A stretch of 64,000 bases of DNA. Source: Streptomyces sp. NBC_00259. GTDB taxonomy: Bacteria > Actinomycetota > Actinomycetes > Streptomycetales > Streptomycetaceae. A model generated the notes under the pieces. It was not told the DNA's origin. It saw only the letters and a program-made list of their open reading frames with translations, and did not search any database. The DNA lies in the NCBI RefSeq assembly GCF_036181745.1, contig NZ_CP108080.1, positions 1,178,001-1,242,000 on the forward strand. The letters run 5' to 3'. A program made the position numbers and the translations under genes. This document shows positions 18,545 through 27,386 of the stretch, piece by piece (position 1 is the stretch's first letter; every line of letters begins with the position of its first letter).

Positions 18545-19720
18545 TTACACGTGCGCCGGGGCGAAGAGTTCGGCCTGGGCCGCGTCGCGGGCGGTAAGGA
18601 GGGCGCCCCTGAGGATCGCCTCGCCGCCGAGTGCCGCCGGCCGGATCTCCGTGCTCACCGGCGACAGCGTGGCGAGGCGTGCCTCGACCCGGGAGGCGAG
18701 AGCCGTCCCGCCGGCGTGCCCGATCTCGCCGCCGAGGACGACGCACCCGGGGTCCAGTACGGCGGCGACGGCCGCGGCCCCCACGGCCAGTTGCCCGGCG
18801 AGCGCGTCCAGGAAGGCGCCGCCCGGGCCGTCCGGCCCGCCGCTGTCGCCCGCCGCCGCGACGCGCACGGCCTCCTCGGCGTCGGCCTCGATGCCGTGAC
18901 GCGAGGCGAGTTCGCGGACCGCGGCGGCACCGGCCAGGGCGTGGAAGCCGGCGTCGCAGCCCGTGGCCGACGGCAGGCCGCCCGTGCCGGGGACCGGGAG
19001 GAAGCCGATCTCGCCGGCGCCGCCCGACGCACCGCGGCGCAGCTTCCCGCCGAGGACGACCGCCGCGCCGACCCCCTGGCCGAGCCAGAGCAGGACGAAG
19101 TCGTCCTGGTCGCGTGCGGCGCCGAGGCGCTGTTCGGCGACGGCCGCCAGGTTGGTCTCGTTCTCGACGAGGACGGTGGCGGGAAGACGTTCCTGAAGGG
19201 CCGCGACGAGTCTGCGGTGCCAGGCGGGCAGGCTGCCGGAGTCCCGCAGTTCCCCCGTGACGGGATCGATCAGCCCCGGCGCCCCGATGCCGACGCTGTG
19301 CAGCCGCGCCACGCCCGCGTCGCGCGCCGTGCGCTCCAGCAGCGCCACGGCCTGCTCCACGGCCGGTTCGGTGCCGGTGTCGCTGTCGATGGGAAGCGTC
19401 GCCTCGGCGAGCGTCGCGCCCAGCAGGTCGGCGACGACGACGGAGACGCCCTGGGTCCGTACGTCGAGGGCCGCGAGGTGCGCCCGGTCGGCGACGATCC
19501 CGTACACCCTGGCGTTGGGCCCGCGGCGCTGTTCGCCCGCCTCGCCCACGATCCTGATGAGGCCGGACTGCTGCAGCCGCTCCACGAGGTCGGCGACGGA
19601 CGGCCGGGACAGCCCGGTCAACGTCTTCAGCTGGCCTGCCGTCAACGGGCCCTCGTCCTGGAGGAGTCGCAGCGCGAGCCGGTCGTTGATGGCCCTGGCG
19701 GTGCTCGGGGATGCGGGCAT
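18545..19720 (-). CDS. ROK-family transcriptional regulator
   Basis: A 391-residue sugar-responsive repressor of the ROK (repressor, ORF, kinase) family. The N-terminal winged helix-turn-helix is at about 20-65 (LTAGQLKTLTGLSRPSVADLVERL). The rest is the ROK kinase-like effector domain with an actin-type fold (VGIGAPGLIDPVTG, VENETNLAAVAEQ, LWLGQGVGAAVVLGGKL). The usual zinc-binding CxCGxxGC cluster is not apparent: the region after the GEIGFLPVPG turn lacks it, which suggests a non-catalytic sensor. It is divergent from the MFS transporter at 19830 and very likely controls it through the palindrome at 19768. Confidence 0.9.
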   Translation of the reverse strand: MPASPSTARAINDRLALRLLQDEGPLTAGQLKTLTGLSRPSVADLVERLQQSGLIRIVGEAGEQRRGPNARVYGIVADRAHLAALDVRTQGVSVVVADLLGATLAEATLPIDSDTGTEPAVEQAVALLERTARDAGVARLHSVGIGAPGLIDPVTGELRDSGSLPAWHRRLVAALQERLPATVLVENETNLAAVAEQRLGAARDQDDFVLLWLGQGVGAAVVLGGKLRRGASGGAGEIGFLPVPGTGGLPSATGCDAGFHALAGAAAVRELASRHGIEADAEEAVRVAAAGDSGGPDGPGGAFLDALAGQLAVGAAAVAAVLDPGCVVLGGEIGHAGGTALASRVEARLATLSPVSTEIRPAALGGEAILRGALLTARDAAQAELFAPAHV

Positions 19721-19767
19721 GCCGGGATCCTTCCAGATCTCCGCCGTGTCACAGCCGGAGGGCTATT

Positions 19768-19788
19768 TATCAGGCAGGGTTCCTGATA
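19768..19788. promoter_or_regulatory. candidate ROK operator between divergent genes
   Basis: TATCAGG (19768-19774) and CCTGATA (19782-19788) form a perfect 7-base inverted repeat with a 7-base spacer in an unusually A+T-rich patch. It is 47 bases upstream of the regulator start and 41 upstream of the transporter start. The shape, AT-rich flank plus AGG/CCT core, resembles known ROK/Mlc/NagC-type operators. Confidence 0.6.
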
Positions 19789-19829
19789 GTTTACGCGAAA
19801 GACCACGCTTCACGGGGAGGACGGCACCG

Positions 19830-21053
19830 ATGCCGACTGAAGTGGCCTTCGACAAGCGCCGGCTGAGCCGGGCCCGGTATGCCGTGGCCGCCGTCTTCTG
19901 TGTGCACGGTGCCGTGACGGGCAGCTTCGCCACGCGTATCCCCTGGATCCAGGACCACGCGGGAGTCGGCGCCGGCCAGCTCGGTCTCGCTCTCGCCTTT
20001 CCCGCGATCGGCGCGTCCCTGGCGATGCCGCTCGCCGGCGCCATCAGCCACCGCTTCGGGGCCCGCACATCGCTGCGCGGGCTGCTCGCGCTCTGGACCC
20101 TGGCCCTGACGCTCCCGGCGCTCTCCCCCAACGTGTACGCGCTGTGCGCGGCGCTGTTCGTGTACGGCGCGACGGCCGGCATGTCCGATGTCGCCATGAA
20201 CGCGCTGGGCGTCGAGATCGAGAACCGCATGGACCGCTCCATCATGTCCGGGCTGCACGGGATGTGGAGCGTGGGCGCGCTCGTCGGCTCCGCCGCGGGC
20301 ACGCTGGCGGCACATGTCGGCAGCGACGCGCGGTTCCACCACCTCCTGGCGTCCGCCGTGCTCACCGTGATCGGCCTGGTGGCCTGCCAGGGCGTCCTGG
20401 ACCTGCGCAGCGCGGAGGGCGAGGCGGCGCCGCCGCGGTTCGCGCTGCCGCCGAGGTCCGCGGTCGTCATCGGTGCGATCGGCTTCTGCGGGGTGTTCGC
20501 GGAGGGCGCGAGCCTGGACTGGTCGGCGGTGTATCTGCGGGACGTGCTGGACACGTCGGCCGGGCTCGCCGCGGCGTCCACGACCGCGTTCGCCCTGACG
20601 ATGGCGGTGGCGCGGCTGGTCGGCGACCGGGTCGTGGACCGCTTCGGCCCGGTCCGCACGGTCCGCGTCGGCGGCGTACTGGCGACCGCCGGTGGTGTGC
20701 TGGTGGTGCTGGCGCCGCATCCGGTGGCCGCGATGGCGGGGTTCGGGTGCATCGGGCTCGGCATCGCGGTGGTGGTGCCGCTGGCGTTCGCGGCGGCGGG
20801 GCGCAGCGGGACGAACCCGAGCCTCTCGATCGCGGGGGTCGCGACGATCACGTACACGTCGGGGCTGATCGCACCGTCCGCGATCGGCGGTATCGCTGAT
20901 CTGACGTCGCTGGTGGTGTCGTTCGGTCTGGTGACGGTGCTGGCGTTCGGTCTTGTGCTGGGGGCGGGGGTGCTGCGCGGCAGCGGCCGCACGGCGACCC
21001 CGACGGCGCCCGCCACGACCGCGACACCATCGGCGCGGGACGTCCGCGCCTAG
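19830..21053 (+). CDS. major facilitator superfamily transporter
   Basis: A 407-residue permease with about twelve helices. The N-half includes AVAAVFCVHGAVTGSFATRIPWIQD and the A-like motif GAISHRFGARTSLRG between helices 2 and 3; the C-half has a matching VGDRVVDRFGPVRTVR loop. The layout resembles the YbjJ/fucose-permease-like branch of MFS. Substrate is unknown, but pairing with a divergent ROK regulator suggests a sugar or sugar derivative. The ATG at 19830 follows GGGGAGGA. The C-terminus is a short Thr/Ala tail. Confidence 0.85.
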   Translation: MPTEVAFDKRRLSRARYAVAAVFCVHGAVTGSFATRIPWIQDHAGVGAGQLGLALAFPAIGASLAMPLAGAISHRFGARTSLRGLLALWTLALTLPALSPNVYALCAALFVYGATAGMSDVAMNALGVEIENRMDRSIMSGLHGMWSVGALVGSAAGTLAAHVGSDARFHHLLASAVLTVIGLVACQGVLDLRSAEGEAAPPRFALPPRSAVVIGAIGFCGVFAEGASLDWSAVYLRDVLDTSAGLAAASTTAFALTMAVARLVGDRVVDRFGPVRTVRVGGVLATAGGVLVVLAPHPVAAMAGFGCIGLGIAVVVPLAFAAAGRSGTNPSLSIAGVATITYTSGLIAPSAIGGIADLTSLVVSFGLVTVLAFGLVLGAGVLRGSGRTATPTAPATTATPSARDVRA

Positions 21054-21166
21054 GTCGCGCCGCAGCCGGGCCGATCGGCCCGGCCGCGTGGTGGGGCGGA
21101 AGCGGAACGGGAGGCTCCCCGTACCATTGCGCTGATCAGCACGACCCCCCGCGAACTGGAGCCCGT

Positions 21167-22573
21167 ATGAACCTCGGCGTGCGCTGGAGCCTGCACGGCG
21201 ACGGACGAACACCCGCTCCCGGAGCCGTCGTACGGCCCGACGAACGCCTCTCGTGGCCACGTACGGCGGGCCTCGGCGCCCAGCACGTCGTGGCCATGTT
21301 CGGCGCCTCGTTCGTGGCGCCGGTGCTCATGGGCCTCGACCCGAACCTCGCGATCATGATGTCCGGTGTCGCGACCATGATCTTCCTGCTCGCGACCCGC
21401 GGCCGGATCCCCAGCTATCTGGGCTGTTCGCTGTCCTTCGTCGGCGTGGCCGCGACGATCCGCGCCACCGGCGGCGACAGCGCCACCGTCACCGGCGCGA
21501 TCCTGGTCGTCGGCGCCGCGCTGTTCCTCGCGGGCCTCGCCGTGCGGCACTTCGGCGCACGGATCATCCATGCCGCGATGCCGCCGATCGTCACGGGCGC
21601 CGTCGTCATGCTCATCGGCTTCAACCTGGCGCCGGTGACGGCCTCGACGTACTGGCCGCAGGACCAGTGGACGGCGCTGCTCGTGATGCTGTTCACCGGC
21701 CTGGCCGTGGTGTGCCTGCGCGGTTTCTGGTCACGGATCGCGATCTTCCTCGGGCTGATCTTCGGCTACGGCATCTCCTGGGTCTTCGACCGCGTCTTCG
21801 GCAGGATCCACTCACCGGTCGGCGGCGCCGAGGCCGTCGACCACTGGCGGCTGGACCTGTCCGGCGTGGGCGAGGCCGACTGGATCGGGCTGCCCGCCTT
21901 CCACGCCCCGAGCTTCGAGTGGTCGGCGATCCTCGTCGCCCTGCCCGTCGTGATCGCCCTGATCGCCGAGAACGCGGGACACGTCAAGGCCGTCGGCGAG
22001 ATGACCGGCGACCCGCTGGACGACGAGCTGGGTACCGCGATCGCCGCGGACGGCGCCGCGTCGATGCTGTCGACCGCCGTGGGCGGCCCGCCCAACACCA
22101 CGTACTCCGAGAACATCGGCGTCATGGCCGCCACCCGCGTCTACTCCACGGCCGCCTACTGGGCCGCCGCGTTCTTCGCGCTCCTCTTCGGGCTCTGCCC
22201 CAAGTTCGGCGCGGTCGTCGCCGCGATCCCCGGCGGGGTCCTCGGCGGGATCACCGTCATCCTGTACGGAATGATCGGCCTGCTGGGTGCGCAGATCTGG
22301 ATCAACGCCAAGGTGGATCTGCGCAATCCGCTGAACCTCGTCCCCGCGGCCGCGGGCATCATCATCGGAGTCGGCGGCGTCAGCCTGAAGTTCACCGACA
22401 CCTTCGAGCTCGGCGGGATCGCGCTCGGCACGATCGTCGTCATCACCGGCTACCACGTCCTGCGGGCCTTCGCGCCCGCGCACATGAAGCCGCAGGGGCC
22501 CCTGCTGGACGCGGGTACCTCCACGTACGACGACGAGGGCGAGGGCGGCGGTCAGCCGGTCGCCAGGTCGTAG
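21167..22573 (+). CDS. NCS2-family uracil/xanthine permease
   Basis: A 468-residue nucleobase:cation symporter of the NCS2 family with about fourteen helices. Family marks are LGAQHVVAMFGASFVAPVL (helix 1), the substrate-site segment ALIAENAGHVKAVGEMTG and GGPPNTTYSENIGVMAATRVYS, which is the classic uracil-permease motif. Uracil is the most likely substrate. It stands alone between the MFS gene and the convergent GH6 gene and shares its last 22 bases with the latter. GGAGC lies before the ATG. Confidence 0.9.
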   Translation: MNLGVRWSLHGDGRTPAPGAVVRPDERLSWPRTAGLGAQHVVAMFGASFVAPVLMGLDPNLAIMMSGVATMIFLLATRGRIPSYLGCSLSFVGVAATIRATGGDSATVTGAILVVGAALFLAGLAVRHFGARIIHAAMPPIVTGAVVMLIGFNLAPVTASTYWPQDQWTALLVMLFTGLAVVCLRGFWSRIAIFLGLIFGYGISWVFDRVFGRIHSPVGGAEAVDHWRLDLSGVGEADWIGLPAFHAPSFEWSAILVALPVVIALIAENAGHVKAVGEMTGDPLDDELGTAIAADGAASMLSTAVGGPPNTTYSENIGVMAATRVYSTAAYWAAAFFALLFGLCPKFGAVVAAIPGGVLGGITVILYGMIGLLGAQIWINAKVDLRNPLNLVPAAAGIIIGVGGVSLKFTDTFELGGIALGTIVVITGYHVLRAFAPAHMKPQGPLLDAGTSTYDDEGEGGGQPVARS

Positions 22574-23745
22574 GCGTAGTCGGGTGTGAAGGTGCCCGCC
22601 GCGCCCTTGCACCCGTCCGACTCCCCCGGCAGCTTCACCCACAGATACGCGTCGATCCGGGCCTCCCCGGTCGCGGTGGTCGGTGCCCTGCCGAGCGCGC
22701 GGCCCGCGGGGTCGCACCAGGTGCCCGGCGCCGGTGCGCCGTTGCCGTTGCGGCTGGTGTCGATGACGGCGCCGAGGTGGCCGGGGCCGCCGAGGGCGTC
22801 GAGCACCCGGCGCGCGTACCGCGCCTCGTCGGCGGTGCGATGGAAGTTCGACACGTTGGTGAAGATGCCGTCGCCGCTGGTCGCCACGCCCGCGGCGCGC
22901 AGAAGCGCGGCCTGCTTCGCGGCCGGGTGCCAGCCGGAGTGACCGGCGTCGAAGTACACCTTCGCCCGTGGGTCGGCGGCCTTCAGGGTGCGGCCGGCCC
23001 GGGCCAGGGAGGCGTAGCGGGCGGACCGCCCGGCGTCGGAGAGACAGTCCGAGAGCGCGATCGAGTCGGGTTCGAGGATCACGATGACGGGTGCGTCGCC
23101 GAGACCGGCGGCGAACTCCCCTATCCAGGTGTCGTACGCGGCGAGGTCGGGCGCGCCGCCCCGTGAGGCGCCTCCGCAGTCCCGGTCCGGGATGGCGTAC
23201 GGCACGAGGACCGGGACGCGGCCCGATGCCGCCGCCCCGGAGGTCACCGAGCGCACCTCGCCGGTGATCCCGGCGGGGTTGTGGCCGGGGAACCAGACCG
23301 CGGCGGGCCGGGCGGCGATCCGTGACTCGATGAGCGGTCGGCGCGGGTCGTCGTGGTGGTCCCGTACCCAGTCGAGGACCTGCGACTGCGGATGCCGGTA
23401 CAGCGAGGCCCCGGCGGCCGGTGCCTCCCGGCGCGGGGACACCCGCGTCGCCGACGGCCGGGCCGTGGGCGAGGCATGGACGCCGGGCGCCGGCGAGGGC
23501 GGCGCGGGCTCGGCCGGCGTCGTCCGGGCGGCACGGGGCCGGCCGGGCAGCGGAACGGTCACCGGTGAACGCGTGACGACGGGCCGCGCCCTGTCGTCGC
23601 CGTCCTCACCCCCGCTCGCCGACACCAGCCCGGTGACCGTGCCCACGACGACGACCGCCGAGGCGGCCGCGGCCATGACCCCACGGCGCACCGCACGGCG
23701 CCGCTCGCCGCGTTCCGCGCGACGCCGGGTACGTACGCCTGACAC
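22552..23745 (-). CDS. glycoside hydrolase family 6 (cellulase-like), exported or membrane-anchored
   Basis: A 397-residue protein. An arginine-rich N-terminus (about 1-22) and a hydrophobic helix (MAAAASAVVVVGTVTGLV) form a signal or anchor, followed by a Pro/Arg/Thr linker (about 45-105) and a GH6 domain. GH6 features are VPYAIPDRDCGG, VIVILEPDSIALSDCL with the catalytic-acid aspartate, YFDAGHSGWHPAAKQA, NVSNFHRT and YLWVKLPGESDGC. The enzyme should cleave beta-1,4-glucan, as endoglucanase or cellobiohydrolase. The GTG at 23745 follows GAGGGGGA. The gene converges on and overlaps the permease by 22 bases. Confidence 0.88.
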   Translation of the reverse strand: MSGVRTRRRAERGERRRAVRRGVMAAAASAVVVVGTVTGLVSASGGEDGDDRARPVVTRSPVTVPLPGRPRAARTTPAEPAPPSPAPGVHASPTARPSATRVSPRREAPAAGASLYRHPQSQVLDWVRDHHDDPRRPLIESRIAARPAAVWFPGHNPAGITGEVRSVTSGAAASGRVPVLVPYAIPDRDCGGASRGGAPDLAAYDTWIGEFAAGLGDAPVIVILEPDSIALSDCLSDAGRSARYASLARAGRTLKAADPRAKVYFDAGHSGWHPAAKQAALLRAAGVATSGDGIFTNVSNFHRTADEARYARRVLDALGGPGHLGAVIDTSRNGNGAPAPGTWCDPAGRALGRAPTTATGEARIDAYLWVKLPGESDGCKGAAGTFTPDYAYDLATG

Positions 23746-23853
23746 GTGCCGATCCCCCTCTTCCGGCGGCCCGAGGCCGTCGCGTTCCCCCGTTCCGGGG
23801 ACGCGTTCGGCCGGGCGGCGCCGGTGCGAGCCTATGGCTGGGACGCTGCCCCC

Positions 23854-24558
23854 ATGGCGCAGATCGCACAGTCCGCGGCCGGTACCGGGACCCGCCCGCC
23901 CTCGGTCGACGCGGTGATGACCCGGATGCGGGAGTTCCGGTCCGACTGGCCGGCGGGCGACGGGGTTGCGGTCTTCAACCGCGTGTATCTGACGGTCACG
24001 GAGGAGGTCGACCGGTGCGTCGACGGGGGCGGGTTCCCGGACCGCCGCGCCGCCTCCACGCTGGGCGTTCTCTTCGCCGAGCGCTATCTCTCCGCCGTCG
24101 ACACGGCCGCCGCGGGGCGCCGGGCGCCCGCCTGCTGGCGTCCGTTGTTCCAGTACCGGAGGCATCCCGGCGTACGCCCCCTGCAGTTCGCGCTGGCGGG
24201 AATCAATGCGCACATCGGACACGATCTCGCGCTGGCCGTCGTGGACACCTGCCGTACGCTCGGCTGCGAACCACCGGACCTGGAGGGGGAGTTCGACCGC
24301 GTGGGCGATCTCCTCACGATGCTGGAGGAGCGCATCCGCGAGGATCTGATGCCCGGCCCCGATGTGCTGGAGATCGCCGATCCGCTCACGCATCTGCTGG
24401 GCTCGTGGAGCCTGGAACGGGCCCGCGACGGCGCATGGTCGGCGGCACGGCTGCTGTGGCGGCTCCAGGAACTCCCGGGAATGGCCGACGAGTTCACCGA
24501 GAGGCTGGACACGGGTGTCGGGCTCGTCGGGCGCTGTCTGCTCACTCCCTGGTCCTGA
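23854..24558 (+). CDS. DUF5995-like conserved protein
   Basis: A 234-residue, mostly helical cytoplasmic protein. The segment LQFALAGINAHIGHDLALAVVDTC is the clearest marker and matches the DUF5995 proteins of actinobacteria, whose conserved histidines suggest a metal site. Others are VFNRVYLTVTEEVD and DPLTHLLGSWSLERARDGAW. No catalytic role is known. The ATG at 23854 is chosen because conservation starts just after it; the upstream extension runs into the divergent GH6 promoter region. The next gene follows by 25 bases and is probably cotranscribed. Confidence 0.7.
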   Translation: MAQIAQSAAGTGTRPPSVDAVMTRMREFRSDWPAGDGVAVFNRVYLTVTEEVDRCVDGGGFPDRRAASTLGVLFAERYLSAVDTAAAGRRAPACWRPLFQYRRHPGVRPLQFALAGINAHIGHDLALAVVDTCRTLGCEPPDLEGEFDRVGDLLTMLEERIREDLMPGPDVLEIADPLTHLLGSWSLERARDGAWSAARLLWRLQELPGMADEFTERLDTGVGLVGRCLLTPWS

Positions 24559-24583
24559 CGCACCCCGACGTGAAGGAGTGGAC

Positions 24584-25513
24584 ATGCCGATCCGGCTCGG
24601 ACTCGGCCTCCCGCAGATGAGGCAGTACGACATCGGCCGCGACATCCCCGCGGTCGCCGCGGCGGCCGAGGAGACCGGCTACGACAGCCTGTGGGTGTTC
24701 GAGCGGGTGATCTTCCCCGAGCCCGCGACCCAGGGGCTGTACGGGATTCCGGGCCTGCCCTGGCCCGACCAGTACCGGAACGTCGCCGAGCCGACGGTGT
24801 CGCTCTCGCTCGCAGCAGCCGTGACCGGGCGGGCGCGGCTCGGCACCAGCGTGCTGATCGCGCCGCTGCACATTCCCTTCCAGCTGGCGCGTACGCTCGC
24901 CACCCTCGACGCGGCGAGCGGCGGCCGGGTCGTGGCCGGGCTCGGCACGGGCTGGGCCCTCGACGAGTACGCCGCGGCCGGCGTCGCCCCGTTCGAGCGG
25001 CGCGGAGCGGTCCTGGACGAGACGCTGGACGTGTTCCGGGCGGTGTGGGGCCCGGACCCGGTCGCGTACGAGGGCGAGCTGACGACCATCGCCCCGTCCG
25101 TCGTCGGGCCCAAGCCCGCCCGGCCGATCCCCGTGCTGCTGCCGGCGAACAGCACGAAGGCCGCGCGGCGCGTGGTGGACCGGGCCGACGGCTGGCTGCC
25201 GGTGGCGATGGGGGCGCGGAAGCTGGCCGGCGAATGGCGGCGGCTGCAGGACCTGGCGGCCGAGCGCGGCCGTGAGCGGCCCCTGCAGGTGTCGGTCCGC
25301 GCCAACGCGAGGTACCGCGCGAAGCCGCTCGACGGCGACGACCGCAAGCCGTTCCACGGGAGTGTGGACCAGATCGTCGAGGACCTGGCGGCGCATGTCG
25401 CCCCCGGCCTCGACGACTTCCACATCGATCTTCAGACCACCACGCGCGACGCCGAGGAGCTGATGGACGTCGCTGCGGCGGTGTACGAGGGCGCTCGGGC
25501 CGCGGGCATCTGA
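24584..25513 (+). CDS. LLM-class F420-dependent oxidoreductase (luciferase-like)
   Basis: A 309-residue TIM-barrel flavin- or F420-dependent oxidoreductase. It starts MPIRLGLGLPQM and has YDSLWVFERV, LGTSVLIAPLHIPFQLARTLATLD, SGGRVVAGLGTGWALDEYAAAG and ADGWLPVAM, which define the bacterial luciferase-like family of actinobacteria. F420 is the more likely cofactor in streptomycetes, but FMN cannot be excluded. Substrate is unknown. The ATG at 24584 follows AAGGAGTG. It forms a short unit with the DUF5995-like gene and ends before a strong hairpin. Confidence 0.87.
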   Translation: MPIRLGLGLPQMRQYDIGRDIPAVAAAAEETGYDSLWVFERVIFPEPATQGLYGIPGLPWPDQYRNVAEPTVSLSLAAAVTGRARLGTSVLIAPLHIPFQLARTLATLDAASGGRVVAGLGTGWALDEYAAAGVAPFERRGAVLDETLDVFRAVWGPDPVAYEGELTTIAPSVVGPKPARPIPVLLPANSTKAARRVVDRADGWLPVAMGARKLAGEWRRLQDLAAERGRERPLQVSVRANARYRAKPLDGDDRKPFHGSVDQIVEDLAAHVAPGLDDFHIDLQTTTRDAEELMDVAAAVYEGARAAGI

Positions 25514-25530
25514 CCTGCCGGAACACGCAA

Positions 25531-25565
25531 GCCGCCGTCGGCCGGGGTTTCCGGACGACGGCGGC
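25531..25565. terminator. bidirectional terminator
   Basis: GCCGCCGTCG (25531-25540) pairs perfectly with CGACGGCGGC (25556-25565) between the convergent oxidoreductase and amine-oxidase genes. Confidence 0.8.
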
Positions 25566-25636
25566 TGGGGTGACCTCCCGGGTCCGGCCGGATCACGGTC
25601 GGCGGCGGGGGCTCATTCATGGGTGCCCGGAGCGGC

Positions 25637-27346
25637 TCAGTCCTCCGGGAGCTCGACCGGGGCGATCTCGTCGAAGACGTCGCCCGGTCCGGGGTTGGTG
25701 GTGTCGGTGGTGCCGCCGAGGTGGTGCATCACGCCCCACACGGCGTTGAGGGCGGTCTGCACCGCACCCTCGGCCCAGCCGGCCGTCCAGGAGATGTCGT
25801 CGCCCGCGAGGAAGATGCCGCGCTTGTCGGCGGGCAGCCGGTCCTGCATGAAGTGGGTGAACAGACGCCGCTGGTAGCGGTAGTGGCCCGGCAGGTTGGC
25901 CTTGAACGCGCCCATGAAGTAGGGCTCGTTCTCCCAGGACACGGTCACCGGGTTGCCGATGATGTGCTTGCGGATGTCGACCTTCGGGTAGATCTCGCCG
26001 AGCGACTTGAGCATGACCTCCATGCGCTCGTTCGCGGACAGCGGCAGCCACTTGAGGCTGTCGTCGCACCACGTGTACGAGAGGCAGATGACGGCCGGCT
26101 TGTCGGGGCCCTCGTCCAGGAGGTAGGTGCCGCGGGTCATGCGGTCGGTGAGCGTCATCGACATGACGTCGCGGCCGGTCGGATTACCCCTGTCGTCGAC
26201 GGCCTTGTCCAGCCAGAACGGCCGGTCGACGGGCACGAACAGCTTGGAGGACTCCATGTAGTGGGTCCGCTCCATCGCCGTCCAGTGGTCGATGGGGAAC
26301 AGCGAGTCGTCGCACGCGATCTTGGAGAGCAGCATCCAGGACTGGGCGGTGAAGATCGCTGCCTGGTAGGTGCGGATGTCGCCGGACGCGTCCGTGACGG
26401 TGATGCGGTTGCCCGCGGTGCGGTGCAGCCGGGTCACGGCGGGCCGCGGCTCGCCGTCGACGTGCAGCGTCGCGAGCGAGGTGCCGTACGCCCAGTGCGT
26501 GATCTTCTCCGGCGAGCGCTCCCAGAGCCGCAGCGGCAGCTGCTGGGAGCCGCCGACGATGCCGCGGTGGTGGTCGTCGGCCTCGGTGTAGACGACGCGG
26601 AGGATCTCCAGGATGGAGTTGGGGAAGTCGGTGTCCCAGCCGCCGGTGCCGAAGCCGACCTGGCCGAAGATCTCGCGGTGCCGGAAGGACTTGAAGGCCT
26701 CGGAGTCGCAGAGGAAGCCGTAGAAGGTCTGGTTGTCGAGCTTCTCGACGAGCTTCGCCCAGATCTCGCGGATGCGCGGGACGTCCCGCTCGCGCATGGC
26801 GCGGTTCATGTCGGAGAAGTCCGCGCCCTCCTCCAGACAGGCGTTCCACGCGTTCATGACGTCGCGGTAGACCTGCGGCAGGTCGTCGATCGTCTCGGCG
26901 TAGTGCGACTCGCCCTTGAGGTCGACCACCGTCGAAGGGGTGGACTCGGCCAGGGGGTTGGGGAACGCCTTGGTCTCCAGGCCCACCAGGTCGATGTAGT
27001 GCTGCAGCGCCGTCGAGGACGGCGGGAAGCGCATGGCACCCATCTCGGCGGTCAGCGACGGGTCGCAGCCGTCGAAGCCGACCGTGCGCAGCCGCCCGCC
27101 GATCTGGTCCGCCTCGTAGACGACGGGCTTGAGGCCCATCTTCATCAGCTCGTAGGCGGCGATGATGCCGGAGAGCCCACCGCCGATGACGGCGATCTCG
27201 GTGCCGTGCTCGGTCGCCGGTATCTGGCCGAGGCCCGCCGGGTGGGCGAGGAAGTCGTCGTACGCGTACGGGAAGTCCGGCCCGAACATGGTGATGGGCG
27301 GCTGCGCGTCGGTGTGCGGGACGGCGGTGGGCACCGTGGACGTCAT
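25637..27346 (-). CDS. davB: L-lysine 2-monooxygenase-like flavoprotein (DavB type)
   Basis: A 569-residue FAD amine oxidase. The dinucleotide-binding motif is GGGLSG (55-60), followed by KPVVYEADQIGGRLR and the second FAD motif near the C-terminus (GIFLAGDDISWTAGWAEGAV). From memory it resembles Pseudomonas putida DavB closely over its whole length, including FGPDFPYAYDDF, FGQVGFGTGGWDTDFPNS, LTDRMTRGTYL, FMGAFKANLPGHYRYQ and NPGPGDVFDEI. DavB-type enzymes decarboxylate and oxygenate lysine to 5-aminovaleramide; the related tryptophan 2-monooxygenase IaaM is the main alternative. The DavA-like amidase directly upstream supports lysine. The ATG at 27346 follows AGGAGC. Confidence 0.85.
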   Translation of the reverse strand: MTSTVPTAVPHTDAQPPITMFGPDFPYAYDDFLAHPAGLGQIPATEHGTEIAVIGGGLSGIIAAYELMKMGLKPVVYEADQIGGRLRTVGFDGCDPSLTAEMGAMRFPPSSTALQHYIDLVGLETKAFPNPLAESTPSTVVDLKGESHYAETIDDLPQVYRDVMNAWNACLEEGADFSDMNRAMRERDVPRIREIWAKLVEKLDNQTFYGFLCDSEAFKSFRHREIFGQVGFGTGGWDTDFPNSILEILRVVYTEADDHHRGIVGGSQQLPLRLWERSPEKITHWAYGTSLATLHVDGEPRPAVTRLHRTAGNRITVTDASGDIRTYQAAIFTAQSWMLLSKIACDDSLFPIDHWTAMERTHYMESSKLFVPVDRPFWLDKAVDDRGNPTGRDVMSMTLTDRMTRGTYLLDEGPDKPAVICLSYTWCDDSLKWLPLSANERMEVMLKSLGEIYPKVDIRKHIIGNPVTVSWENEPYFMGAFKANLPGHYRYQRRLFTHFMQDRLPADKRGIFLAGDDISWTAGWAEGAVQTALNAVWGVMHHLGGTTDTTNPGPGDVFDEIAPVELPED

Positions 27347-27386
27347 GGGGTGTTGCTCCTGGTCTGGCGGGGCGGGTCGAGAGGTC

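Noticed and set aside
24542..25423. Reverse-strand frame over the LLM oxidoreductase
   Set aside because: Antisense shadow with His/Arg/Gly-rich composition; the forward strand encodes a clear luciferase-like barrel.
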